64,000 bases of DNA from assembly GCF_005938105.1 (NCBI RefSeq), contig NZ_VCPE01000001.1, positions 1 through 64,000 on the forward strand, given 5' to 3'. Positions within the stretch are counted from its first letter, which is position 1. Each line of letters opens with the position of its first letter. Under the pieces are notes generated by a model, which searched no databases, was not told where the DNA came from, and was given only the letters and a program-made list of their open reading frames with translations. Below are positions 1 to 7,574 of the stretch, piece after piece. The position numbers and the translations under genes are program-made. This stretch comes from Brucella haematophila. GTDB taxonomy: Bacteria; Pseudomonadota; Alphaproteobacteria; Rhizobiales; Rhizobiaceae.

Positions 1-12
1 CACAAAGTTTAT

Positions 13-89
<77 letters not shown>

Positions 90-165
90 AAACTTCCCAA
101 TCTCCACCATATCTGACTGGCAGAAAAGCTTCGCTTATCCACGCCAGACCGTCACTGCTCCCCAC

Positions 166-258
166 GGCTCATAACCTGAAGGGTGAGGAGGATAAGGAAT
201 TGATCCAGTCAACCAATTCCACGACGAACGGGACAAATCCTGCCCCCGCAACCAAAAC
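166..258 (+). pseudogene. Disrupted second copy of the tRNA-fMet
   Basis: Two blocks of the neighbouring tRNA recur here in order. Positions 166-182 repeat its anticodon loop and 3' stem (GGCTCATAACCTGAAGG), and 234-258 repeat its T-arm 3' side, acceptor 3' strand, CCA and the following AAAAC. The 51 bases between them do not belong to a tRNA and contain an inverted GGAATTG/CAATTCC pair. The 5' half of the tRNA is not recognisable. It cannot fold as a tRNA, so I read it as a remnant left by a duplication or by an integration event at the tRNA 3' end. Confidence 0.6.
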
Positions 259-278
259 CATCTGAATACAACAAAAAA

Positions 279-301
279 CCCCGCACAAAAATGCGGGGCT
301 T
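279..301 (+). terminator. Hairpin terminator after the tRNA remnant
   Basis: CCCCGCA (279-285) pairs with TGCGGGG (292-298), with an A-run before and CTTT after. It may end the tRNA transcript. The T-tract is short, so strength is uncertain; the A-run upstream would also let it work on the minus strand. Confidence 0.5.
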
Positions 302-663
302 TCGGCGTTCTAGGCGTAGAGTGAAAGAACGGAGGGGAGGGCGCTAGGTTGGGCGGAGATCCAGGCCCCAGCCTCGTGCCACACAGAATGTCCGTCGCCA
401 AGTGCCGCATGTTCGAACGGTCGCAGTCTGGATCTGCAACAGGTACAGCCGACGTCAGATGACGCATATGAGTATGCTGCGGGTTCTGAAAGACCTACGC
501 GCGCGTGCCGATCTCAACAAACGACCTGCATACATAACCGCAACACAGTGGCTCATATGCTCAACAACCACCATGTCATGGCTGATGAAAAGATAAGCTC
601 AAAGACGTCGATGAACGAATTGCTGGTTGGGACTGATGGCGCGCAGCGCTGACAGAGAGCAGA
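302..663. other. Intergenic stretch without a convincing gene
   Basis: No recognisable protein or RNA family. Short reading frames exist on the plus strand (for example 389-461 and 459-596, overlapping by ATGA), but none has a good ribosome binding site or a recognisable product. The strong plus-strand terminator at 664-690 suggests that some transcript, possibly a small RNA, crosses this stretch. Confidence 0.4.
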
Positions 664-690
664 AAGGCGAAGCTGGTGCTTCGCCTTTTT
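664..690 (+). terminator. Rho-independent terminator
   Basis: AAGGCGAAG (664-672) pairs with CTTCGCCTT (679-687), followed by a T-run. The orientation fits a transcript from the left, where no gene is evident. It could also stop minus-strand transcription of the small secreted protein gene ending at 825. Confidence 0.65.
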
Positions 691-824
691 CTATTTGTGA
701 CCGTTGACACGATGGATCTTGTGATCGACCGCTCCCTTCGGATGGCACGAAGCCTCTGGTTCGGGCATCTGTCCGGGGAGACATCGCAGCCATCCTCCGG
801 GGAGATTGCTAGGCCGTTGGGCTG

Positions 825-1085
825 TTAGTTTTCAAAGCTGGAAGGCGAAGCGTCGCCGAAGCGATGGGCTGAGCCATCCTGATAAACCGGGGTCGACTGG
901 CGAATGGTCGCGGTCGCCGTGTAATCGACATTGCCTTTCGTGCTAAAGATCGGGCCGGAGTTTGGCTGCTGGAATGCCTTTTCCTGAGCAATCTGAGAAT
1001 CTGGCATGCCGACGTAAGGATTTTCGGCATAAGCAGCACCGGCGCTAAGAGCGACAGCAAGGGCGGCAAGAGCGAGCTTTTTCAT
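825..1085 (-). CDS. Small secreted protein of unknown function
   Basis: An 86-residue protein with a clear Sec signal peptide: lysines at 2-3, a hydrophobic alanine/leucine stretch to about residue 18, and cleavage probably after AYA (about residue 20). The mature part (about 66 residues) is polar and has no cysteine. A GGAG sequence lies a few bases ahead of the ATG. It resembles the small DUF680-like periplasmic proteins of rhizobia and brucellae, but I cannot assign a family with certainty. It stands alone, with more than 400 bp upstream to the next gene. Confidence 0.7.
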   Translation of the reverse strand: MKKLALAALAVALSAGAAYAENPYVGMPDSQIAQEKAFQQPNSGPIFSTKGNVDYTATATIRQSTPVYQDGSAHRFGDASPSSFEN

Positions 1086-1477
1086 TTTTCCATCTCCATT
1101 GGCGCATTCCTGTTGGTGGGAATGCTATGGGTTTAAAGTGGAGCGGCGTATGATTTCGTCGTTCCGATACCAATAAAATGGGTGACAGTGGCAAAAAGTT
1201 CCAGTCACGAAAACGTGGAGAGGATCACAGCTTCGTGCTAGCTTGTTGATGAAAACGTTGTCAACGACACGAAAAAAGAAAATAAAAACATATATTAGAT
1301 CATTCCATGATCGTTCACGAACATGTTGCAGGCTTTAATCTGTTCATTAATGGCGAACAGTCTGTTCGGGCTTATTGTGCACTAATCTTGAACAATGGGG
1401 CGATTGTTTGCGTTTCTGTATAAGCGGGATGCGAGATGGTCAAAACAGTCCTGGTTGCAAGAAAGCGGCAAAAACAA
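1086..1477. other. Intergenic stretch, promoter side of the small secreted protein gene
   Basis: AT-rich sequence upstream of the minus-strand gene starting at 1085. It should hold that gene's promoter, but I could not fix -35 and -10 boxes. No gene was seen. Confidence 0.4.
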
Positions 1478-1502
1478 AAAGCCGCATCACAGATGCGGCT
1501 TT
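1478..1502 (-). terminator. Terminator of the MHS-type transporter gene
   Basis: AAAGCCGCATC (1478-1488) pairs with GATGCGGCTTT (1492-1502) around a 3-nt loop. On the minus strand the stem is followed by a T-rich run. It lies just past the transporter stop codon at 1523. Confidence 0.8.
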
Positions 1503-1522
1503 CGTTAAAGACAGGCACGGAC

Positions 1523-2839
1523 TTAGTTTACCAAATCTCGGCCTTTGGTTTCCGGCGTGGTGATCATCACATAGATCGCGGGTATAGCCATCAACGTCGC
1601 GTAGATCGCAACGGCGAAGGGCGTACCGAAAATCTCGAGTAGCCACGTGCCAATGATCGGGGCAAGCGCTCCACCCAACACCGTGGCGACGGAATAGGAT
1701 GTCGACATGGCCGTGTAGCGAACGCGCGCCGGGAAGAGTTCGGTGAAATAGGCCGACATGCCGCCCACGATAATGCCGTGGAAGGAGAGCGTCAGCACTG
1801 TTGCCCAGGTGAGCGTCGCGGTGTCTGCGCCCGGGGGCAGGCTGAAGAGCCAGAACCCTGCGCCGATACCACCCACGAGACCCACCAGCGTAACCGCCTT
1901 GCGTCCGATACGGTCTGCTGTGGCACCGGCCGCGAGTATGACCGCGACCTCGGCAATGGAGCCAATGAACAGGGCGCCGAGGGCAGCTTCACGCGGGACT
2001 TTCAGGAACACCGTCGCCAGTACGACGAAGAATGTGGAGAAGAGGTAGAAGAGCGCGCTTTCGCCAGCCTTCACGAACAGGACACGCAGCATGTTTGTGC
2101 CCTGGGTCGTAATCGCTTCGCGCAACGGGGCTTTGACTGCTTCAGTCTTCTGTTCCTGAAGATGGATGAAGGCAGGCGATTCCTCGACCTTGCGCCGGAC
2201 CCAAAGACCGAGACCGATCAGCAGAATGGAGGCGATGAAGGGAATGCGCCAGGCCCATTCCACAAAAGCGTCCGATCCGAAATGCCCGATGACCGCACCG
2301 ATAACGGCGGTGGCGATCACATTGCCTGCCGGTCCTCCGATCATGGGGAAGCCGGTCCAGAGACCGCGCTGCTTGGCGGGAAGGCTTTCGGCAATCAGCA
2401 CCAAGGCGCCGGTGGATTCGCCACCGATGGCAAAACCTTGCAGCAGGCGCATCAGGAGAAGCAGAAGGGGAGCGAACACGCCAATCTGCTGATAGGTGGG
2501 GAGCAGCCCCATGGCGACAGTCGCGCCGCCCATCAGGAAAAGACTGATAACGAGTGCGCGCTTGCGCCCGATCCTGTCACCCAAAACACCGAAGAACCAG
2601 CCGCCAGCAGGACGGGCAATAAAGCCCACAGCCTGCGTGGATAGGGCCGCGATCAGGCCGGTGATCGGATCGACGACAGGGAAAAACGCAGTGTTGAAAA
2701 CAAGTGCGGCGCAAAATGCGAAAACCGCAAAGTCATACCACTCGATAATCGTGCCCGTGCTGGCCGCGAAAAGAAGCCGTATCGATGATTTTTGCGTCTG
2801 CGCGGCATCCATTGTGCCCGCCGGTGCTGATGTGCTCAT
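1523..2839 (-). CDS. MFS transporter, metabolite:H+ symporter (MHS) type
   Basis: This 438-residue inner-membrane protein has about twelve hydrophobic segments. The loop after the second segment carries the MFS signature GDRIGRKRALVIS, and a second ADRIGRKAV loop appears in the C-terminal half. The N-terminal segment with IEWYDFAVFAF is typical of the metabolite:H+ symporters (ProP, ShiA, KgtP), which import organic acids or osmolytes with protons. The start was placed at the ATG with GGAGGAG just ahead; an in-frame ATG eight codons upstream lacks a site. It is divergent from a MarR gene, and a MarR-like site in the gap matches one before hmgA, so an aromatic acid is a possible substrate (inference). 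Confidence 0.88.
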   Translation of the reverse strand: MSTSAPAGTMDAAQTQKSSIRLLFAASTGTIIEWYDFAVFAFCAALVFNTAFFPVVDPITGLIAALSTQAVGFIARPAGGWFFGVLGDRIGRKRALVISLFLMGGATVAMGLLPTYQQIGVFAPLLLLLMRLLQGFAIGGESTGALVLIAESLPAKQRGLWTGFPMIGGPAGNVIATAVIGAVIGHFGSDAFVEWAWRIPFIASILLIGLGLWVRRKVEESPAFIHLQEQKTEAVKAPLREAITTQGTNMLRVLFVKAGESALFYLFSTFFVVLATVFLKVPREAALGALFIGSIAEVAVILAAGATADRIGRKAVTLVGLVGGIGAGFWLFSLPPGADTATLTWATVLTLSFHGIIVGGMSAYFTELFPARVRYTAMSTSYSVATVLGGALAPIIGTWLLEIFGTPFAVAIYATLMAIPAIYVMITTPETKGRDLVN

Positions 2840-2928
2840 GGGTGCTCCTCCGCTGCACAGCATTTGAAATGCCGGTTCCTCACTACCGGCTCCTTATAAT
2901 CGTATCATTTGCAACGATGTCAAGTTCA

Positions 2929-2945
2929 TTGCAATAGCAACGTTA
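2929..2945. promoter_or_regulatory. Candidate MarR operator between transporter and MarR gene
   Basis: TTGCAATAGCAACGTTA matches 15 of 17 positions of a site before hmgA (4158-4174). Further TTGCAACGATG- and ATGCAATGAAC-like pieces flank it. It sits in the divergent regulatory region 2840-3189 that also must contain both promoters. The role as operator is inferred from repetition and position. Confidence 0.5.
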
Positions 2946-3189
2946 CATATGCAATGAACTTGTAGCGATCAGCCTATGGGGATTACAATATGCATGAGGG
3001 GTGAGGATCAGTTCAAAAGGTTGTTCGAATGGACAGGATAGCAGCGGTGCACGGGTACTATTCACTGGAGCGCGGTCTTATCGGTCCGCGTTTCGCTCCG
3101 ACCAGATATTGCTCTTGAAAAAGCCTTTGAAATTGTCCGTTCATTCCGGGAAAATGATTGAAATGCAAAGACTTTGTGAGGGGCATGCA

Positions 3190-3630
3190 ATGGGCATGGA
3201 GACGTTCTTTCCCTATCGGCTCGCGATTGTCGCGGAAGCGTTCTCCCGGCAGCTGGTTGCTGTTTATGGCCACGAATATGGGCTGATGCGAGAAGAATGG
3301 CGTCTGTTGTTTCTGCTTGCGGAAGCAGGTTCCATCGATTCCGTGCGGCTTGCCCAGCGCACCTCTCTCGACAAGGTGCAGGTCAGCCGGGCGGCCAGCC
3401 GTCTGGAAGAGAAAGGCCTGATTATCCGGACCATATCCGAAGAAGACCGGCGTTTGCGGCATTATGCGGTCACGGATGCGGGGCAAGCCCTGTTTCAAAA
3501 GGTCTTTGGCGAAGTCGATGCAAAAGCCAACGCCATATTGGGCGCAATGTCCGAGCAGGACCGACAAGCTCTGGAAACCGGTATCGCCGCGCTGCACGAA
3601 GCCGTCAAGCAGGTGACTGAATCCGAGTAA
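3190..3630 (+). CDS. MarR family transcriptional regulator (divergent from transporter)
   Basis: A 146-residue winged-helix repressor. The recognition region DKVQVSRAASRLEEKGLI (about residues 60-80) and the wing with EEDRRLRHYAVTDAG are typical of MarR proteins, which release DNA when they bind aromatic ligands. GAGGGG a few bases before the ATG at 3190 supports this start; the frame stays open upstream but without family sequence. It lies back to back with the transporter and tail to tail (9 bp) with a second MarR gene whose N-terminus is similar (both have a FLPYRL/FFPYRL motif). Confidence 0.88.
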   Translation: MGMETFFPYRLAIVAEAFSRQLVAVYGHEYGLMREEWRLLFLLAEAGSIDSVRLAQRTSLDKVQVSRAASRLEEKGLIIRTISEEDRRLRHYAVTDAGQALFQKVFGEVDAKANAILGAMSEQDRQALETGIAALHEAVKQVTESE

Positions 3631-3639
3631 GGCTGGCGA

Positions 3640-4071
3640 TTATCGTGAAGGGTGCGCATTGGAAAGGCGCGTCAGCCCGTCGAGAAAATGTTTGGTGTCC
3701 GGGCCAAGCTCTTTGAGTATTTCCGCCTGAAACTCGTCAGCGATTTTGCCAAGGCGATGCATCAGCTCTTCCCCTTGGGGTGTGAGCGCGAGTACAATCA
3801 ATCGACGGTCAACATTGTTGTCCGATTTATGCAGCAGTCCAGCACTTTCAAGGCGCGTTGCTGCCCGGCTGACAATCGACTTGTCCAGATTGACGCGGGT
3901 ATTGATGTCCCGGATGCTGACTTCGCCACTTCGATAGAGATGCGCCAATACGCGCCATTCGGGGATGGTTAGTCCCGCTTCAGCGGCATAGCGTTTTGCA
4001 AATCGCTCGCTGATCCGCGCGGCCACCACACTCAGTCGATAGGGCAGGAAACTGTCGAGTTCGAATGCCAT
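3640..4071 (-). CDS. MarR family transcriptional regulator, probable hmg regulator
   Basis: A 143-residue MarR protein with a winged helix (IPEWRVLAHLYRSG, then DKSIVSRAATRLESAGLL) and a wing containing NVDRRLIVLALTPQG. It is divergent from hmgA, so control of the homogentisate operon and of itself is likely. The gene shares its overall layout with the MarR gene at 3190-3630, suggesting an old duplication. The ATG lies inside the divergent promoter region with AGGAG-like sequence upstream. Many other bacteria use an IclR-type HmgR for this pathway, so a MarR here is a lineage variant. Confidence 0.88.
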   Translation of the reverse strand: MAFELDSFLPYRLSVVAARISERFAKRYAAEAGLTIPEWRVLAHLYRSGEVSIRDINTRVNLDKSIVSRAATRLESAGLLHKSDNNVDRRLIVLALTPQGEELMHRLGKIADEFQAEILKELGPDTKHFLDGLTRLSNAHPSR

Positions 4072-4157
4072 GCACGTCTCCTTTTTTCAGGAAAGGAGCA
4101 GAGTTTCATTGCAAATACAACGGAAAAACACGCTCCACGCAAGAAGCATTGACTTCG

Positions 4158-4174
4158 TTGCATTCGCAACGTTA
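4158..4174. promoter_or_regulatory. Candidate MarR operator before hmgA
   Basis: TTGCATTCGCAACGTTA contains the inverted GTTGC/GCAAC arms (4157-4170), followed closely by a second dyad, CGTTG and CAACG around TCAGTG (4179-4194). Both are within 60 bp of the hmgA start codon. It matches the site at 2929-2945 at 15 of 17 positions. Confidence 0.55.
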
Positions 4175-4215
4175 TTATCGTTGTCAGTGCAACGAATTTG
4201 CCGGGAGGATTAATC

Positions 4216-5601
4216 ATGACCACTCACGCGATCCCGCAGGGCATGGTCCGCGCATCGGTAACGACTGGAACGGTTGAGGGCTACATGCCCGGTTTCGGCA
4301 ACGACTTTGAAACCGAGGCGCTGCCGGGTGCATTGCCGCAAGGTCAGAATTCACCACAGAAATGCAATTACGGGCTTTATGCCGAGCAACTGTCCGGCAC
4401 CGCTTTCACTGCGCCGCGCGGTCAGAACGAGCGGACCTGGTGTTATCGCATGCGCCCGTCGGTCCATCATACCGGCCGATTTCAGCTGATCGATGTGCCG
4501 TACTGGAAGACCGCGCCCAATCTGCCGGTCGGCGATCCGCAGCGGCGCAATATTACCAGTCTCGGCCAGTATCGCTGGGACCCGATCCCGCTGCCGGGGC
4601 CGGATGAGGATCTGACGTGGATCACCGGCATGCGCACCATGACCACGGCGGGCGATGTGAATATCCAGATCGGCATGGCAAGCCATGTCTATCTGATCAC
4701 CCGTTCGATGCAGGACGAGTATTTTTACTCCGCCGATAGCGAATTGCTGGTCGTGCCGCAGGAAGGACGGCTGCGCTTTTGCACGGAGCTTGGCATCATC
4801 GATCTTGAGCCGAAGGAAATTGCCATTATTCCGCGCGGTCTCGTTTATCGCGTCGAGGTGCTTGAGGGACCGTGTCGCGGCTTCGTCTGCGAGAATTATG
4901 GTCAGAAATTCGATATGCCGGGCCGTGGTCCTATTGGCGCGAACTGCCTTGCCAATCCGCGCGATTTCAAATCCCCCGTTGCGGCCTATGAAGACAAACA
5001 GGCGCGCTCGCGTGTTGTCATCAAATGGTGCGGCCAGTTTCATGAGAGCTGGATTGACCATTCACCGCTCGATATCGTGGCGTGGCACGGCAATTACTGC
5101 GCCTATAAATATGACCTGCGCACCTATTCACCGGTTGGCGCCATTCTGTTCGACCATCCCGATCCGTCGATCTTCACGGTGCTGACGGCGCCGTCGGGTC
5201 AGGAAGGAACGGCCAATATCGACTTCGTGCTGTTCCGCGAACGCTGGCTGGTGGCGGAACATTCCTTCCGTCCGCCGTGGTATCACAAGAACATTATGTC
5301 CGAGCTGATGGGCAATATTTATGGCGTCTACGATGCCAAGCCGCAGGGTTTTGCGCCAGGTGGCATCAGCCTGCACAATTGCATGTTACCGCACGGTCCA
5401 GACCGCGATGCATTTGAAGGCGCTTCAAATGCGGAACTGCGTCCCGAAAAACTCGACAATACGATGAGCTTCATGTTCGAGACGCGCTTCCCGCAGCATC
5501 TGACGGAATTCGCCGCGCGCGAGGCTCCGATGCAGCAGGAATATATCGAAGTGTGGGACCACCTCGAAAAGAAGTTCGACGGCACGCCCGGCGTGAAGTG
5601 A
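4216..5601 (+). CDS. hmgA: Homogentisate 1,2-dioxygenase
   Basis: This enzyme opens the ring of homogentisate to 4-maleylacetoacetate, the central step of tyrosine and phenylalanine breakdown. At 461 residues it has the usual length. The iron ligands are visible in their known spacing: His357 and Glu363 in [12 protein letters not shown] and His393 in CMLPHGPD (6 and 30 residues apart, as in the human enzyme). The start is the ATG preceded by GGGAGGA. It is first gene of the hmgA-fahA-maiA operon, 74 bp ahead of fahA, and divergent from a MarR gene. Confidence 0.97.
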   Translation: MTTHAIPQGMVRASVTTGTVEGYMPGFGNDFETEALPGALPQGQNSPQKCNYGLYAEQLSGTAFTAPRGQNERTWCYRMRPSVHHTGRFQLIDVPYWKTAPNLPVGDPQRRNITSLGQYRWDPIPLPGPDEDLTWITGMRTMTTAGDVNIQIGMASHVYLITRSMQDEYFYSADSELLVVPQEGRLRFCTELGIIDLEPKEIAIIPRGLVYRVEVLEGPCRGFVCENYGQKFDMPGRGPIGANCLANPRDFKSPVAAYEDKQARSRVVIKWCGQFHESWIDHSPLDIVAWHGNYCAYKYDLRTYSPVGAILFDHPDPSIFTVLTAPSGQEGTANIDFVLFRERWLVAEHSFRPPWYHKNIMSELMGNIYGVYDAKPQGFAPGGISLHNCMLPHGPDRDAFEGASNAELRPEKLDNTMSFMFETRFPQHLTEFAAREAPMQQEYIEVWDHLEKKFDGTPGVK

Positions 5602-5675
5602 TGTCAATCAACCGGGTGTCATGGGCTTTATGCGCGGGCACTCCTAGAATTTGATCTGAAACGAGGAGACGGACA

Positions 5676-6881
5676 TTGGCTTTGATCCGGTCCTGGGTAG
5701 AGAGCGCCAATCACGCGGATTGCCCCTTTCCCCTGAACAATCTGCCCTATGGTGTGTTTTCGGTAGGCGGAAACGCGCCGCGTTGCGGCGTCGCGATTGG
5801 CGATATGATACTCGATCTCGGTAAATGCGAAGCGGCTGGCGTCATTGATGCCGGCGGTACTTTTGCTCAACCGCAGCTCAATGGTTTCATGGCATTGGGC
5901 CGCGCCAAATGGGACGAAGTGCGGGCAACACTGATGGAGCTGTTGCGCGACGGCGGCGATACGAGCCTGCCGCTCGTGCCGATGGCTGATGCCCGGATGC
6001 ATCTGCCGATCCGCGTAACGGAGTTTACTGATTTTTACGCTTCCAAAAACCATGCCTTCAATGTGGGGGTGTTGTTTCGCGGGCCGGAAAATGCGCTGCC
6101 TCCGCAATGGACCCATATGCCGATCGGCTATAATGGACGCGCCTCTTCCGTTGTGGTGAGCGGCACGCCGATCCGTCGTCCGATGGGCCAAACCAGAGGT
6201 GAACAGGGGCCGGTGTGGGACCGCTGCAAGAGGCTTGATCTGGAGCTGGAGCTTGGAGCCATTGTCGGCATCGACAGTGCGATGGGCGAACGCATCAGCG
6301 TCGAGCAGGCGGAGGATATGATCTTCGGCTATGTGCTGCTCAATGACTGGTCGGCACGCGATGTTCAGGCTTGGGAGTACCAGCCGCTGGGGCCTTTCCA
6401 GTCGAAGGCTCTGGGGACGACAATCGGCGCATGGGTCGTGACGCAGGCCGCACTGGAACCGTTCCGCAGTGCAGGCGCAGAGCGTGTCAATCCGCTTTTG
6501 CCTTATCTGCATGAAGACCGGCCCGGCTTCTACGATCTTGCTATCGGCTGGACCATGAACGGCCAGCAGATGGCTGAGACGAACTACAATGTCATGTATT
6601 ATTCGAGCGCGCAGCAGCTCGCACATCATACCGAAACCGGTTGTCCGATGCGGGTTGGCGATCTGCTTGGTTCCGGCACGATTTCCGGGCCAAGCCTCGA
6701 TCAGACCGGCGCTCTTCTGGAAATGACGCAGAACGGCAAGAACCCCGTTACGGTGAATGGCGAAAGCCGCACATTCATCGAGGATGGCGACGAGGTTGGC
6801 CTGTTTGCGGAAGCCAGAGGCGATGGCTACCGCATCGGTTTTGGACCCTGTATCGGCCAAATTCTTCCGGCGCAGCCATGA
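5676..6881 (+). CDS. fahA: Fumarylacetoacetase
   Basis: The 401-residue enzyme hydrolyses fumarylacetoacetate to fumarate and acetoacetate, the last step of the homogentisate route. The family core is clear: DFYASKNHAFNVG (about 118-130), the metal-binding acidic stretch LDLELELGAIVG (about 187-198) and NDWSARDVQAWEYQPLGPF. The start appears to be TTG, as GAGGAGAC lies 5 bases ahead and no ATG fits. Its stop overlaps the maiA start by ATGA, so the two are translationally coupled. Confidence 0.96.
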   Translation: MALIRSWVESANHADCPFPLNNLPYGVFSVGGNAPRCGVAIGDMILDLGKCEAAGVIDAGGTFAQPQLNGFMALGRAKWDEVRATLMELLRDGGDTSLPLVPMADARMHLPIRVTEFTDFYASKNHAFNVGVLFRGPENALPPQWTHMPIGYNGRASSVVVSGTPIRRPMGQTRGEQGPVWDRCKRLDLELELGAIVGIDSAMGERISVEQAEDMIFGYVLLNDWSARDVQAWEYQPLGPFQSKALGTTIGAWVVTQAALEPFRSAGAERVNPLLPYLHEDRPGFYDLAIGWTMNGQQMAETNYNVMYYSSAQQLAHHTETGCPMRVGDLLGSGTISGPSLDQTGALLEMTQNGKNPVTVNGESRTFIEDGDEVGLFAEARGDGYRIGFGPCIGQILPAQP

Positions 6882-7513
6882 CGGTGACTTTATATGATTA
6901 CTGGCGCTCCTCCTCGGCCTATCGCGTGCGTCTTGCGCTGGCCTTGAAGGGGATTGCCTATGAGCGTGTGCCGGTGGACCTGACGGCAGGTGCGCAGTTG
7001 TCGCCCGAGCATCTGGCGCTGCATCCGCAGGGGCTTGTGCCCGTTCTGAAAATCGACGGGCTGGTGCTGGTCCAGTCGCTGGCGATTATCGAATATCTGG
7101 ACGAAACGCGGCCTGATCCGGCCTTGCTGCCGCGCGATGCAGCGGGAAGGGCGCATGTCCGTGCATTGGCTGAAGCCATTGCCTGCGAAATCCATCCGGT
7201 TTCCAACTTGCGGGTTTTGGCACAGGTAGAAGCGTTGGCGGGCAAGGAAGCCCGCGCGGCATGGAACAGTGACAATATCCGCCGTGGTCTGGAAGCGTTT
7301 GAAAAGCTGCTGGACCATCCGGGTTTTGAAGGTCGCTTCTGCCATAGTGACACGCCCGGCATGGCCGATTGCGTGCTTGTTCCACAGCTTTACAATGCCA
7401 GCCGCTGGGGCGTCGAATGGCAGCATCTTCCGCGTATTGCGGCAGTGGCAAAGGCATGTGCGGCGCTACCAGCCTTTGCGGCTGCGGCTCCAGAACAGTT
7501 CCAGCCAGCATAG
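6878..7513 (+). CDS. maiA: Maleylacetoacetate isomerase (zeta-class GST)
   Basis: The 211-residue protein converts maleylacetoacetate to fumarylacetoacetate using glutathione. The N-terminal thioredoxin-like half begins TLYDYWRSSSAYRVRLAL, with the zeta-class SSxxYRVR active-site motif; LVQSLAIIEYLDE supplies the glutathione-binding residues. The C-terminal helical half ends in PEQFQPA. The ATG overlaps the fahA stop by four bases. Gene order puts this second-step enzyme last in the operon. A terminator follows at 7539. Confidence 0.96.
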   Translation: MTVTLYDYWRSSSAYRVRLALALKGIAYERVPVDLTAGAQLSPEHLALHPQGLVPVLKIDGLVLVQSLAIIEYLDETRPDPALLPRDAAGRAHVRALAEAIACEIHPVSNLRVLAQVEALAGKEARAAWNSDNIRRGLEAFEKLLDHPGFEGRFCHSDTPGMADCVLVPQLYNASRWGVEWQHLPRIAAVAKACAALPAFAAAAPEQFQPA

Positions 7514-7538
7514 ACAGCTTGAACAGACAGGCAGATAA

Positions 7539-7564
7539 ATCCCGGCACATGTGCCGGGATTTTT
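7539..7564. terminator. Bidirectional terminator between maiA and the cytochrome b561-YceI gene
   Basis: ATCCCGGCAC and GTGCCGGGAT form a perfect 10-bp stem with a 2-nt centre, followed by TTTT on the plus strand and TTTAT on the minus strand. It lies between two convergent genes and can end both. Confidence 0.85.
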
Positions 7565-7574
7565 GCTTTGGGCA

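Noticed and set aside
389-596. Two overlapping short plus-strand frames (24 and 45 codons) near the tRNA
   Set aside because: No good ribosome binding site, atypical composition and no recognisable product; only the ATGA overlap speaks for them.
772-805. Direct repeat TCCGGGGAGA spaced by 24 bases
   Set aside because: Only two short copies; too little for an iteron or a regulatory claim.
1778-2644. Long plus-strand frame opposite the MHS transporter
   Set aside because: It is the antisense shadow of a clearly coding membrane protein, rich in Asp/Gln/Glu/Gly in a way that mirrors the other strand.
5628-6860. 410-codon minus-strand frame opposite fahA
   Set aside because: Antisense of a confident enzyme gene; no family features.
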